Assembly: GCA_963836005.1 (NCBI GenBank)
Contig: CAWIHS010000001.1
Location: 186,001 to 250,000 of the forward strand
Direction: 5' to 3'
DNA length: 64,000 nucleotides
From: CAWIHS01 sp963836005
Lineage (GTDB): Bacteria; Pseudomonadota; Gammaproteobacteria; GRL18
Under the pieces are notes generated by a model. That model searched no databases and was not told where the DNA came from. It was given only the letters and a program-made list of their open reading frames with translations. Made by a program: the position numbers and the translations under genes. Positions 26,488 through 35,843 of the stretch are shown here, piece by piece; the first letter of the stretch is position 1; every line of letters starts with the position of its first letter.

Positions 26488-27037
26488 TAGGGATTATCGT
26501 TATTATTCGGAATCATTTCTGCATTTCTGACCTTAGGGCTGGCTACACCATTAATTATTCAATAACTAATAGGTTATCTAAGTTATCGGATAACTGACCT
26601 GAGTCCCACTGAAACAAAATTATATAGAATAAAAACCTGTAGAATGTGGCATTTATTCACAAATAACATGAATAATGCGTTAAAAAGATAATGTCTGAAC
26701 AACAGAATCGGGGTATATGGTCTGAAATGTGAAGTGGTTGGAAATAATTTATAAGTATTCAACATTATCGTTAAAGATGCTGAATAGTTACTTATTGGTA
26801 ACTATCCAGCGTATCTATAAGATCGTGCTCGATACCAGGCACTTAGTGAGTTATTCCAGATATGCTGAGTAGTTACACTTATTGTTTAAAATAATTTTAA
26901 GACAGTGCACATACTACAGACTAAACGGTATGTTTCTGTATGTTTGATGATTAGCAATCCCAGCAGCATGCTTCTAACTGGGATAGCGACGGGCATTGTT
27001 AAGCTGGAATGGATTATGGGCCACTGATCAATCCAGC
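26488..27037. other. Intergenic region with A-type repeat
   Basis: 550 bases with no supported gene. It holds GGTTATCTAAGTTATCGGATAACT-like short inverted repeats near 26570-26595 and repeat A2. A weak hairpin (ATCCCAG / CTGGGAT, about 26957-26986) lies 50 bases after cti and may terminate it. Confidence 0.5.
26774..26876. repeat. Palindromic repeat A2 with an extra half-arm
   Basis: GTAACTATCCAGCGTATCT (from 26798) pairs with AGATATGCTGAGTAGTTAC (to 26876). A third arm, GATGCTGAATAGTTAC (26776-26791), precedes them, so the left part can form an alternative hairpin with the first arm. The three arms suggest nested or partly deleted insertions. Confidence 0.65.
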
Positions 27038-29401
27038 TTAAAGAGCCATATGATAATAGCGGTTCAGATCATAAAGGCCAGATTCAAGTGGTTCCCGCCT
27101 GATAAATTCTTGTTGAAACCAGTCAAATTCGTGCCAGAAGTTTTCATCACTGCGATTAACGCCCAGTTTTTTTAAATCGGAGATTATTTTTTCATCGCCT
27201 GGGTCAAAATTAGCCATTAAATTGAAAAAATCCGCTAAATCACGAGCAGCAACACTGAAGAAATAATTAGGATATGAACTGAGGCTGGCTTTAAAAAAAT
27301 CCATCGTGTCTTTGGCAGGGTTCAGCCTGCTTCTTTCGCTAAATAGACTATTGACATTGTCATGCCAGCGGTTGATAACAATGCTAATAAAAGCATCTTC
27401 CTCATCATCAATATCACTGACATGCAGGTAGAGCACATTGATCCCTTCATCGGTGTTGTTTTTAATGAAGGCCGTACCCGGAGCGTTCAATGAACGTAAC
27501 GCGGTAAGAATATCCTCCTGCGTATTGATTGAAGTCGGCATTTGCGGCGGTGCTTCTCCTGCCCGGTAGTAATTGACCTGATCAAATGCTATTCCGGTTG
27601 ATTTGAGAATATGCTCATCTACAATTCTTTCTATCAGTTCACGTTTAGGTTCATTCGTTTTATAACCGATATTCCTGGCGATATTGCTGATTTCAAATTC
27701 AACCTCAGAGAAAGACTTATCACCAATATACCAGGAGCGGAATGTTTTTACCTGTACCTCTGCCGGCAGAAAAGAAATAAAATTGCTTTCACCTTCCATG
27801 CGCAGATAATCCATATAGCGTCGTACATTGGTCTGGTGAGTAACGTTGCCGAACACATCAAATCCTGCCACGAGGGCATAATAGATACGTTCAAACAGCG
27901 GATAATCTATGATCCACATGGTTCGTGGCAATCCTCCCAGTACGCCCTTATGTACAGACGCACTGTCAAAATGACGGTAAACCGTTAATACGGGAGCATC
28001 GTCGCTGCTCCCGCCTTGCCAGATGGAATTCAGATCAAGTTTACTTTCATATTGCCTGTATAATTCATTTTTGGCATGATAAAAGTTGCTATAGTGATTT
28101 CTGTAAACATTGCTGAACAGCTTGCGTAAGGCGACTGTACTGCCCTTTTCGGTCGGCAGACTAAGATTTTCTGTCTGTCCTGTCAGAAATCCAGGCTCCT
28201 GGATGGTCATGTCAGAGTTTGGGTCGAGAAACATCACCCAGAAATGATCGTGAATTACATTTAATGCAATCTGTCCCTTGCAGACCGGGCCGCGAATAAA
28301 AGTACGAATAATGTATTCTGAATTATCCAGTAAAAACTGGTAACGCGACTGTGCAGGGATCTGGGCAAAGGCTAAAAATGGATTAGCGCTGATTTTATTA
28401 TTAAAACCGACTCGGTAAGGTGTTTCATTCCACTCAGGCTCTATAAACAGAGCCTGTATACGCCGCAATTTACTATCGTTGAGTTTAAACACCATATGGG
28501 TTTTATGTACGATGGTCGCATGAATTTTTCTAAATCTGTAATAAAAAGCATCTACACCAGGATCATCATAAGGTCTTACTGTTGCGATAATATCTATCGG
28601 TTCCCCGGAAGGCGTTCGAGACCTGACTAATTCAAAAAATTCTTCAGGAGCATTCTGAGCAAAGTTCAAATGAGCAAGAAACAGATGTTCAAACAGGTAA
28701 CGTGCGGTCATAGCGTGTTTAGCATCATCCTGATTGAAAAAATTTTCCCATGCCTGTATTTCTGCCTGGGCGGCTAAAGAAGGTGTTTTGAGCTGCTGCT
28801 GTTGTTTTGTAGTGGGGCCGATACTGCCCTGTTGAAGCCAGTTAGCAACCAACCCGAACTCAGCATCAGTCAGGGGAGGAAAACCATAAGGCATACCCTG
28901 GTTGGGATGCTTTTTCAGATAGCTGAGTTGACGTGTATCTGCAGCACAGGCTAAAGTGCTGGTTTCAGGAAAGTACTCACCCGTATTGGAGGGATGTTTT
29001 CTTTTCGCATCCAGTAACTGGAGTAAAATGGAATTATTCTTATCATGTTCCGCAGCATTCTCTGTGACGCTGAAAAAATCTTTATCCCGCCATTGCTCTG
29101 TAGTTTGAGCATCGGTAAATAAGCGTGTTGGCTGCTGTGCCATAATTCGTGCCGCATTATAGACGGCAGTCTTGCTTGCACCACGATCCAGTCCTTCAAA
29201 TGAGCTTAACTTTAGCTGGCAAGGCGCGTTATAACAAGAATGACACACTACACAGCGTGTATCGAGTATAGGCTTTATATCTGTAATATAATCAATTTGC
29301 CGGTTAAGCGCTTCAATATGGACTGGTTCAGGTGGGCTCAGTGTACAGGCAGTAGCTATAAACAGAATTAAAATAGCCGTAAGGAGGGATCTTGATATCA
29401 A
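27038..29401 (-). CDS. cti: Fatty acid cis/trans isomerase, periplasmic heme lipoprotein
   Basis: A 787-residue protein that converts cis to trans unsaturated fatty acids in membrane phospholipids, a rapid response to solvents, heat or toxic stress. It has a lipoprotein signal (LILFIATAC), a cytochrome-type heme site (CVVCHSC) near residue 50, and the long Cti domain with YGFPPLTDAEFGLVANWL and NIGYKTNEPKRELIERI. Its length fits the family (about 760-790). It is monocistronic, with the SRP RNA gene upstream on the same strand. Confidence 0.9.
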   Translation of the reverse strand: MISRSLLTAILILFIATACTLSPPEPVHIEALNRQIDYITDIKPILDTRCVVCHSCYNAPCQLKLSSFEGLDRGASKTAVYNAARIMAQQPTRLFTDAQTTEQWRDKDFFSVTENAAEHDKNNSILLQLLDAKRKHPSNTGEYFPETSTLACAADTRQLSYLKKHPNQGMPYGFPPLTDAEFGLVANWLQQGSIGPTTKQQQQLKTPSLAAQAEIQAWENFFNQDDAKHAMTARYLFEHLFLAHLNFAQNAPEEFFELVRSRTPSGEPIDIIATVRPYDDPGVDAFYYRFRKIHATIVHKTHMVFKLNDSKLRRIQALFIEPEWNETPYRVGFNNKISANPFLAFAQIPAQSRYQFLLDNSEYIIRTFIRGPVCKGQIALNVIHDHFWVMFLDPNSDMTIQEPGFLTGQTENLSLPTEKGSTVALRKLFSNVYRNHYSNFYHAKNELYRQYESKLDLNSIWQGGSSDDAPVLTVYRHFDSASVHKGVLGGLPRTMWIIDYPLFERIYYALVAGFDVFGNVTHQTNVRRYMDYLRMEGESNFISFLPAEVQVKTFRSWYIGDKSFSEVEFEISNIARNIGYKTNEPKRELIERIVDEHILKSTGIAFDQVNYYRAGEAPPQMPTSINTQEDILTALRSLNAPGTAFIKNNTDEGINVLYLHVSDIDDEEDAFISIVINRWHDNVNSLFSERSRLNPAKDTMDFFKASLSSYPNYFFSVAARDLADFFNLMANFDPGDEKIISDLKKLGVNRSDENFWHEFDWFQQEFIRREPLESGLYDLNRYYHMAL

Positions 29402-29507
29402 TGGTTTCTACTTTAATCAATACTGAGACGCTTTGATGATTAAATCATCAGTGCGGATTATCACAACAGGTATGGAATGACGGAGTATACGAGCACAGCG
29501 AAATGGG

Positions 29508-29619
29508 CGGCGACGCTATCAGCTGCACCCCGGCACATGAGTCAACCGCTACAGTTGCTACCTTCCGGTCCTGGCTGGGTTCACAGTTTATCATTGCGAG
29601 GGAACCAATAACGTCACCA
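29508..29619 (-). ncRNA. ffs: Signal recognition particle RNA (4.5S type)
   Basis: The minus strand has the conserved SRP core: CAGGACCGGAAGGTAGCA with the GGAA tetraloop stem, the opposing GCCGGGGTGCAGC strand, TTGGTTCCCTCGCAA as in E. coli 4.5S RNA, and GGTGACG at the 5' end pairing with CGTCGCC at the 3' end. The length is about 112 nt; ends are accurate to a few bases. Many proteobacteria have ffs immediately before dnaX on the same strand; here the two are in that orientation but 9.7 kb apart. Confidence 0.85.
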
Positions 29620-29720
29620 TTGATTTGCACAGGCATTATACCCAATGTCTGTCATCGATGCTATAGCACATGAATGATTATAGGTCACGACTCAGGGAAC
29701 CTGAAAGATCAGCTTGCTGT

Positions 29721-29808
29721 CAGGTACTTATTGCCCCATGGACGACTGCGTCTCCTCTCTCCAGCATTTGCATGCACTCAGTGCAATATTTTAGATGCGC
29801 TGCGTAGT
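29721..29808. repeat. Partial dispersed repeat C4
   Basis: GGTACTTATTGCCCCATGG and CGACTGCGTCTCC match the left part of copies C1-C3. The right part diverges into GATGCGCTGCGTAGTC, which resembles an A-type arm. It is probably a rearranged or truncated copy. Confidence 0.45.
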
Positions 29809-29849
29809 CCCGTTTATAGTTGAAATCGCTATTTGGTCATGCTGTAAGT

Positions 29850-30224
29850 TTAATGAAAACGCCATGGTTTGGAGGGTGAAGAGTCTGTTTGATAGATCTT
29901 CATACCGGCGTTTTTATCTGCCTGATCCTCCAGTTCAAGTAATTCGAATAAATCTTCGAGCTGACGATTAAAGAGTTTTTTATCCTCTGGAGAGATAACA
30001 GCTAAAGTTTCAGAATCCAGTAACGCCAGGCGATTGTCAGCCAGAGAGTCAGAGATTTCAGTAGACTCATTGATAGCTTCCTCTGCATCAAAGCCGCTTA
30101 CAGAATCCGCAAAGGTATCTTTATTCTCATCCACTGAATTCTCATCCAGTGAAGAATCCTCGACAGAGGGGGTCTGGAACTCATCATCCCAATCGGCAGG
30201 ATCATAATCAATTTTTTGTCCCAT
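29850..30224 (-). CDS. Acidic hypothetical protein
   Basis: A 124-residue, strongly acidic protein rich in Asp, Glu and Ser, without signal or membrane segment. The N-terminal two thirds look disordered; residues 80-105 (DKKLFNRQLEDLFELLELED) form a probable helix. AAGGTA precedes the ATG. Divergent from the large AsmA-like gene. I do not recognise a family. Confidence 0.6.
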   Translation of the reverse strand: MGQKIDYDPADWDDEFQTPSVEDSSLDENSVDENKDTFADSVSGFDAEEAINESTEISDSLADNRLALLDSETLAVISPEDKKLFNRQLEDLFELLELEDQADKNAGMKIYQTDSSPSKPWRFH

Positions 30225-30330
30225 GCTTTTACCTTAAGATACCTTCAGACTGCAACTATTTTGTAGGACATTTTAGCATGTTTTTATAAATCACTTCCAG
30301 TCTCGATTTTTCATGCTAGAATTTATCATT

Positions 30331-33300
30331 ATGAAATCAAGAAAAATAATAAAATACTCATTAATGCTGATTATCAGCTTACTTGTGGTTGCGATTATCC
30401 TCGTGTTTATACCGGGTGTGCAAAAAAAATTACTGCAATCCCAGTTAGCTTCCTTTGTATCAGATTTCAGCGTTGAACATATTGCAATTAACCCGTTTTC
30501 AGCACGCATAGATGATTTAAACATAAGACACGATGATCTTTCTATTCACATCGGCCATTTAGACGCTGAGTATTCCCTGTTTAAATTACTTTTTGGGCGT
30601 CTCAAAATTAAGCAGCTGGTGCTTGAAGATACTTTGATTGAAGATTATTCAAAGCCTGAAAAGGAACCGGGTCCTTCCCCAATACCGCTGTTTCCCGGTG
30701 TTTTTCCCTATCTAAATCAGGGGCTTGTTTTTGATATTGGCCATCTTTCCCTGAATGCCAACTATATTTCCCCTGCAACGGGAAAAATCAATGCTTCATT
30801 ATCAGGCGATAACATTAACGAACTTACGGATACTGCCCTGGCATTAAAGGTTAATATCACTGAACTTGAGGCACTTCCTGAACTGGATCACATCAACATT
30901 GACGGACAAATTTACCTGAACCAGCACCTGAAAAAAGCCATTGATGCCCAGACAACTCAACTCAAAATAACCCTGCAGGAAATTCATTCAACGCCTCAGT
31001 ATATCGATATTAATCTGAAAATGGCTGAACTTGAAGAAACGTCAGAGCGCTGGGATGAGTTTTATTTTACCGAACAACACAACCGCTATATCGGTAAAAT
31101 AGTCAAACCTGAAAGTATAGATTTAAACATCAAACAAACCAACAGCCAGAACAAGTTACTGTCTTCTATCAAATTCAGCGGATGGTATAACGGAAATAAT
31201 GGTATTTTACAGGGTCAATTAAAAGTAAAAACAGACAGGGATTTTCTGCAAGTTTTCAAATCAATGCAGCTGCCGCTGATTGAAAGTGACATTACTGCCG
31301 ATTTATCCTACAGCCTGATTACCCTGGATGGCTGGATAGATCTGGATGATGAAATTAAAATAGAAAATTTACACTACCAGTCATTACCCGAACAATTTCA
31401 TCTGAAAAATCAACTCATCGCAGAAATCGATAAACAACACCTGACGATCAATAAACTGGTATTGACCTTAACAGAAAAAGAACAAACTTTTGTTGAACTC
31501 AATCTTCTGCAGGCTTTGTACATTAATCTGGATAATTTGCCTGCATTTCTGGAAACCCACAATCATGATATTGCGAAGTTAAGAATTACCGCATTACCAC
31601 TCAGCTGGTTTTCTGATTTCATAGCTGATTATTCTATTCAATCCGGTCTATTAAGTTCCAGCTTATCCATTGCCGTGAATAACAATAACATCCTGGCTAA
31701 AACAACCCAGCCTCTGGCGTTCGAGGCTTTGACCATAATGCAGAACGCCGTTGCTGAAAATGTCCCTGCAGAACATGCACCGGCAAGCACAGCTGAAAAT
31801 CATAATCAGCAACCGCAAAGTAACATCAACCAGGCTGAAGGATCCCAATCCAGTCAAAAAACAGCAGACAGGAGCTTGCAGACTGTTGAAGAAGATACGC
31901 AAGCAGAGCCGTTAATCAGCGAAAAACTCATTGTAGAAAAACTTAATCTGAGCACTGATCTGCTTTTTACCGCTGATGCCAATCGGCTGGAATTAATTTT
32001 AGCGGATTTTACCCTTTCCCAGGGTACTGGAGAACAATTAAGTCCATTGCTTAAAAATTCATTCCAGCTCGAGGTTGGCAAACTGTTAAAAGACGACATA
32101 AAGAACAAACCCGTTAAACTGGCTTCCCAGGGCAATATCCATATCAATGAGATGCTTGCTTTACCCATCGTTAAATCAGCTTTTAACCAACCAGTACCAG
32201 AAGCGCTAAGTCTTGACTATGAGGTGAAGCTCAATGGTGCTGATCCGAACTGGACCATTGCAGTATTGCAGACAGCTCTGAAACAAAAAGAAAATCAAAA
32301 TCTGCTCTCTATAGTGGCACAACAACCGCTAAATCTGACCAGGACAGCTGAAAGCGTCACATTAAACACCCAGGGTGAATTACTCAGCGGTTACATGAAA
32401 CAAATTGATCTGGGCTGGTTCTCTCCTTATATCGAAGCTATGAATATCTCTGGCGTATTAAATCAGATGGATTTTTCTCTTGCGTCTGCCGGTAATAATG
32501 ACTATAGCCTGAATGTACCCGCTATTAATCTTTATAATGTCACTGCCAGAGAAACGGACCAACAGGAAAACAGGATATTATTTGAAAACATAAATCTTTC
32601 CTCACAAATAAATGCAAGCTATACGCCTGATGTTATTTCTATCATTTATCCAAAACTGACACTTAATCAAGGAGAGTCTGCTCTTATACGTAACAACGGT
32701 TCAGTCATCATCAGTGATTATACCCAACCAGAAAAGCAGCTGATTGTTGCTCAGGGGACATTAAATGCCTTCGTACAAAATATTATGGGGCTGGGTTATA
32801 TACAGGATTTGGCAAAAGAGAAACTCAAGGCCAAAGCACTACTGGATGCACAATATCATCTTGAACTGAACTCATCCAACATTAAAATCCATAAAACCAA
32901 TATTAATTTAAATCATCCTGACACAAAAGGCAGCTTGACCGTTAAGACCATTAAACCTGTTTCATTCAGTTTGCCCGCTGCTGACGGTTCGACTGCTCAG
33001 GACTATGCGTTTTCACCCAATGGTCATTTAAGGGTTACGCTGAAAAATTTTGACAGTAAACCTTATGAAAATTTTTTAAAGCAAGCTGATATTGCGTTTG
33101 ATCATATTAATGGCCAGCTAGATCTCAGGCAAAAAAACAACCGCCAGCAAATTATTTTCAAAACACCGCTAAAGGTTGCCAACCTGCACTTTCTGGACGC
33201 GGAAAAACGTCCACTGGATCCTTTTGACCTGGAACTGGATCTGCAGACAAGTCAGAATAAAAACCTCCTCACGGGTGAAATTAGAAACCTGTCACTGCAG

Positions 33301-35055
33301 TTTATTAAGCAGAAAGGAAAAGCGCTTGATACACAGATGAAATTTGCACTGGATCTCAACAGGGAAATTCCGATACGTTCCCTGGAAGGCCAATTAAATG
33401 CCATTTTGACACAATGGCTCGATCAGCCTGTAGCTATTCCGGAAAATACCCTGCAGCAAGGCTCGCTGGAAACCAAATTTAACATTGATAAGCAAGGAAA
33501 TATTAAACATTACTGGCAGATAAATGACCTGATTGATAAACAAAATCAGCAGATAGTAAAATCCATTACCATAGATGGTACTGGCCAGCTGAATTCTGCC
33601 TCTGATATCAAACTTAATTTACCCCTCAACATGCTCAGTGAATCAGGTCAAACTGTTGCTGAGATCGCTACAACAGCTAAATTTAAAGGGAACAAATCCG
33701 TCAATCTGGATATTAATGGCAAGACCGTTTTTCTGAATGATATTTTAAAGCTGCTCGATACTATCAGTCCTCCCGAGACTGTGAGTGCGGACAGCGAAAC
33801 CTCTTCCGAGGCAGAATCATCAACAAGCGAAGATAAAAAGCCGCCTCTCAACACCCTTGTTGATACCGAACCATTCTGGAAATCACCTGTTGATATAGAT
33901 GCTAATCTGTCCATCGATAAACTATACCAAACCGATTATCTGGCCTTTGATAAAATAAAAGGCAAACTGTCAATTAATGACAACGAATTCAAAGCCCATG
34001 AAATTTCTGCCCTGTTTCATGACAGCCCATTAAAGCTTGATTCATTAGTTAACTTCAATACAACTCTTAACAAACATCCTTATGATGTCAATTTTATCAT
34101 GGATATCAAGGATTTCAATTTAAGTGATTTTCTGAAAGAATTAGATCCTACAGTAGAACCCTTGATAGAGGGTATATTCAATGTTGATTTGAAGATGTTT
34201 GGTCAAATGGACAATATTGATCAGTGGAGAAATCAATTGCTGTTTGATGCCCGCCTGGTCAGTTTTGACGGCATTTATCATTTTATACCCAATGACAGTG
34301 TCTTATTACTTTCATCCGGTTATGCCATGGCATTGGCGGGTGAAGTGGTTTCTGTGATTCCCACTGCAGGCTTTGGGCTGGGCATTATGAGTCGCATGGT
34401 CCGCTTTATTAAGGATTTTCCTTATGACAAAATTGACATCCATCTGGTGCGTAAAGCTGATAAAAACACCCGTATTGAAGAATTTGAAATTTTTAGTCCT
34501 GAGTTGTATATGACTGCAACTGGCGGTATTACTTTCGTAGAAAATGAGCGGGTCGTTGATTCACCTATGAAAGCGACTGCCAGACTTGATTTAGCCGGTG
34601 AAGGTGCGGCTATTTTTTATGGCCTTAATCTGTTGACTGGCGAAAAGAATGAATATGGTTTCTGGGAAGGCCCCGAAATCATATTTGGAGGTACGCTCAC
34701 TCATCCCACAGATAATTTTGAGGAAATTGTAGAAACCGCCAAGAAAGGCACCGTCCAGGGCGGTATTACACGACCTTTTTCAGGTATTATCGGCGATTTT
34801 AAATACCGTTGGTTTGCCCCTAAACCAGAATACCAGGACGCTATTACGGATCAACAGCGGGTTACTACGGATAAAAGCAATGTCACCACTAAGCAAAGCG
34901 TCAGCCTAGATAAACAAAACCTTGCAAAGGATAAGCAAGACTCCCCTGCTGTTAAGACCGACAAAACCACTTCAACAAAACAAATGATTAAAAAGCCTCT
35001 TCCGACCGACCTGCCTGAATCAGTGGATCATCCATTTTTTGAAAATAATTTTTAG
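30331..35055 (+). CDS. Giant AsmA-like / DUF748 family envelope protein
   Basis: About 1574 residues with one N-terminal transmembrane helix (YSLMLIISLLVVAIILVFI) followed by a very long periplasmic region of repeated beta-strand blocks (pattern IDGQIYL, LNASGxINxx, KGKLSINDNEF) and a conserved C-terminal block (SGYAMALAGEVVS, then TATGGITF and FGGTLTHPTDNF). This fits the AsmA/YdbH/TamB superfamily, proposed to form hydrophobic grooves that bridge inner and outer membranes for lipid transport. A Gln/Ser-rich low-complexity insert lies at about residues 485-540, and a Lys/Asp/Thr-rich tail ends the protein. An ATG at 30313 is an alternative start. It stands alone. Confidence 0.7.
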   Translation: MKSRKIIKYSLMLIISLLVVAIILVFIPGVQKKLLQSQLASFVSDFSVEHIAINPFSARIDDLNIRHDDLSIHIGHLDAEYSLFKLLFGRLKIKQLVLEDTLIEDYSKPEKEPGPSPIPLFPGVFPYLNQGLVFDIGHLSLNANYISPATGKINASLSGDNINELTDTALALKVNITELEALPELDHINIDGQIYLNQHLKKAIDAQTTQLKITLQEIHSTPQYIDINLKMAELEETSERWDEFYFTEQHNRYIGKIVKPESIDLNIKQTNSQNKLLSSIKFSGWYNGNNGILQGQLKVKTDRDFLQVFKSMQLPLIESDITADLSYSLITLDGWIDLDDEIKIENLHYQSLPEQFHLKNQLIAEIDKQHLTINKLVLTLTEKEQTFVELNLLQALYINLDNLPAFLETHNHDIAKLRITALPLSWFSDFIADYSIQSGLLSSSLSIAVNNNNILAKTTQPLAFEALTIMQNAVAENVPAEHAPASTAENHNQQPQSNINQAEGSQSSQKTADRSLQTVEEDTQAEPLISEKLIVEKLNLSTDLLFTADANRLELILADFTLSQGTGEQLSPLLKNSFQLEVGKLLKDDIKNKPVKLASQGNIHINEMLALPIVKSAFNQPVPEALSLDYEVKLNGADPNWTIAVLQTALKQKENQNLLSIVAQQPLNLTRTAESVTLNTQGELLSGYMKQIDLGWFSPYIEAMNISGVLNQMDFSLASAGNNDYSLNVPAINLYNVTARETDQQENRILFENINLSSQINASYTPDVISIIYPKLTLNQGESALIRNNGSVIISDYTQPEKQLIVAQGTLNAFVQNIMGLGYIQDLAKEKLKAKALLDAQYHLELNSSNIKIHKTNINLNHPDTKGSLTVKTIKPVSFSLPAADGSTAQDYAFSPNGHLRVTLKNFDSKPYENFLKQADIAFDHINGQLDLRQKNNRQQIIFKTPLKVANLHFLDAEKRPLDPFDLELDLQTSQNKNLLTGEIRNLSLQFIKQKGKALDTQMKFALDLNREIPIRSLEGQLNAILTQWLDQPVAIPENTLQQGSLETKFNIDKQGNIKHYWQINDLIDKQNQQIVKSITIDGTGQLNSASDIKLNLPLNMLSESGQTVAEIATTAKFKGNKSVNLDINGKTVFLNDILKLLDTISPPETVSADSETSSEAESSTSEDKKPPLNTLVDTEPFWKSPVDIDANLSIDKLYQTDYLAFDKIKGKLSINDNEFKAHEISALFHDSPLKLDSLVNFNTTLNKHPYDVNFIMDIKDFNLSDFLKELDPTVEPLIEGIFNVDLKMFGQMDNIDQWRNQLLFDARLVSFDGIYHFIPNDSVLLLSSGYAMALAGEVVSVIPTAGFGLGIMSRMVRFIKDFPYDKIDIHLVRKADKNTRIEEFEIFSPELYMTATGGITFVENERVVDSPMKATARLDLAGEGAAIFYGLNLLTGEKNEYGFWEGPEIIFGGTLTHPTDNFEEIVETAKKGTVQGGITRPFSGIIGDFKYRWFAPKPEYQDAITDQQRVTTDKSNVTTKQSVSLDKQNLAKDKQDSPAVKTDKTTSTKQMIKKPLPTDLPESVDHPFFENNF

Positions 35056-35108
35056 TGATATCAACTCTGATTTTAGAGAGCGGATAAATACTGACTCTGC
35101 AGTATTTG

Positions 35109-35134
35109 CATTCCCACCGAAGCTCGTGGGAATG
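35109..35134. repeat. Short hairpin between two convergent genes
   Basis: CATTCCCAC (35109-35117) and GTGGGAATG (35126-35134) form a perfect 9-base-pair stem with an 8-base loop. It lies between the convergent AsmA-like and RlpA-like genes, so it may act as a bidirectional terminator or be a REP-like element. Confidence 0.5.
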
Positions 35135-35175
35135 AGAGTTCCAGGACATTTATTTATTTCAAACTGGACAGGTAT

Positions 35176-35547
35176 CTAAGGCGCAATAATTTCAAGGTTA
35201 ACTTTACCATGTCCTGCCTTGATTAAGCCAATCTCTTCTGCCGCAGCTCTTGAAAGATCAATAGTGCGTTTAGTCTCGCTGGGAATACGGTCATCAATCA
35301 CGACAACCACTGATTTACCTGTTTCAGGATAAGTCACCTTGACTCTGGTGCCAAACGCCAATGTGTGATGCGCTGCAGTCATGGCCGTTTTATCATAGCT
35401 GGAACCGCTGGCAGTTTTCTGGCCATCCAGCGTATCAGAATAAAAACTGGCTTCCCCCTCCAGAACGTCTACTGTGGCTTGTGCGCAGACTGCAGCCGAG
35501 AAGACAAACAACAATATCGTAACCATCAGTTTGCTTAATTTCATCAT
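35176..35547 (-). CDS. RlpA-like double-psi beta-barrel exported protein
   Basis: A 123-residue protein with a signal peptide (LMVTILLFVFSAAVCA) and an RlpA domain: EGEASFYSDTLDGQKTASG, TAAHHTLAFGTRVKVTYPET, then VVIDDRIPSETKRTIDLSRA. RlpA cleaves or binds peptidoglycan glycan strands lacking stem peptides. No SPOR domain is present, so this is the minimal form. The start at 35547 is chosen because AAGGATC sits just upstream; the frame runs further to 35658 but the extension is not signal-like. Confidence 0.8.
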   Translation of the reverse strand: MMKLSKLMVTILLFVFSAAVCAQATVDVLEGEASFYSDTLDGQKTASGSSYDKTAMTAAHHTLAFGTRVKVTYPETGKSVVVVIDDRIPSETKRTIDLSRAAAEEIGLIKAGHGKVNLEIIAP

Positions 35548-35843
35548 TTTGATCCTTTTACCTTTATAGTTGTGTAAAGTTACAGGGAGGAACATTCTAC
35601 AACCTAATCGAGCAACGCTCAACGCAGCTGCACTGATTATTATTTTCCATACATGCATAAGGCTATGATTTATTAATCAAATACTATGCATAATATTATT
35701 TAATGCCTGTACTATAGACAAAAACGTTTTTTATGACTATAAATAGTAAGAATAATCGTTACTGCACAACCTGTCCATTAAAACTGCACCTCTGATGGCT
35801 ATCGATTTAGCAGTTACAATTTATCATCCATAAGGAATCCATT

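Noticed and set aside
29448..29645. 65-codon minus-strand frame
   Set aside because: It lies over the SRP RNA gene, whose conserved core and pairing explain the sequence.
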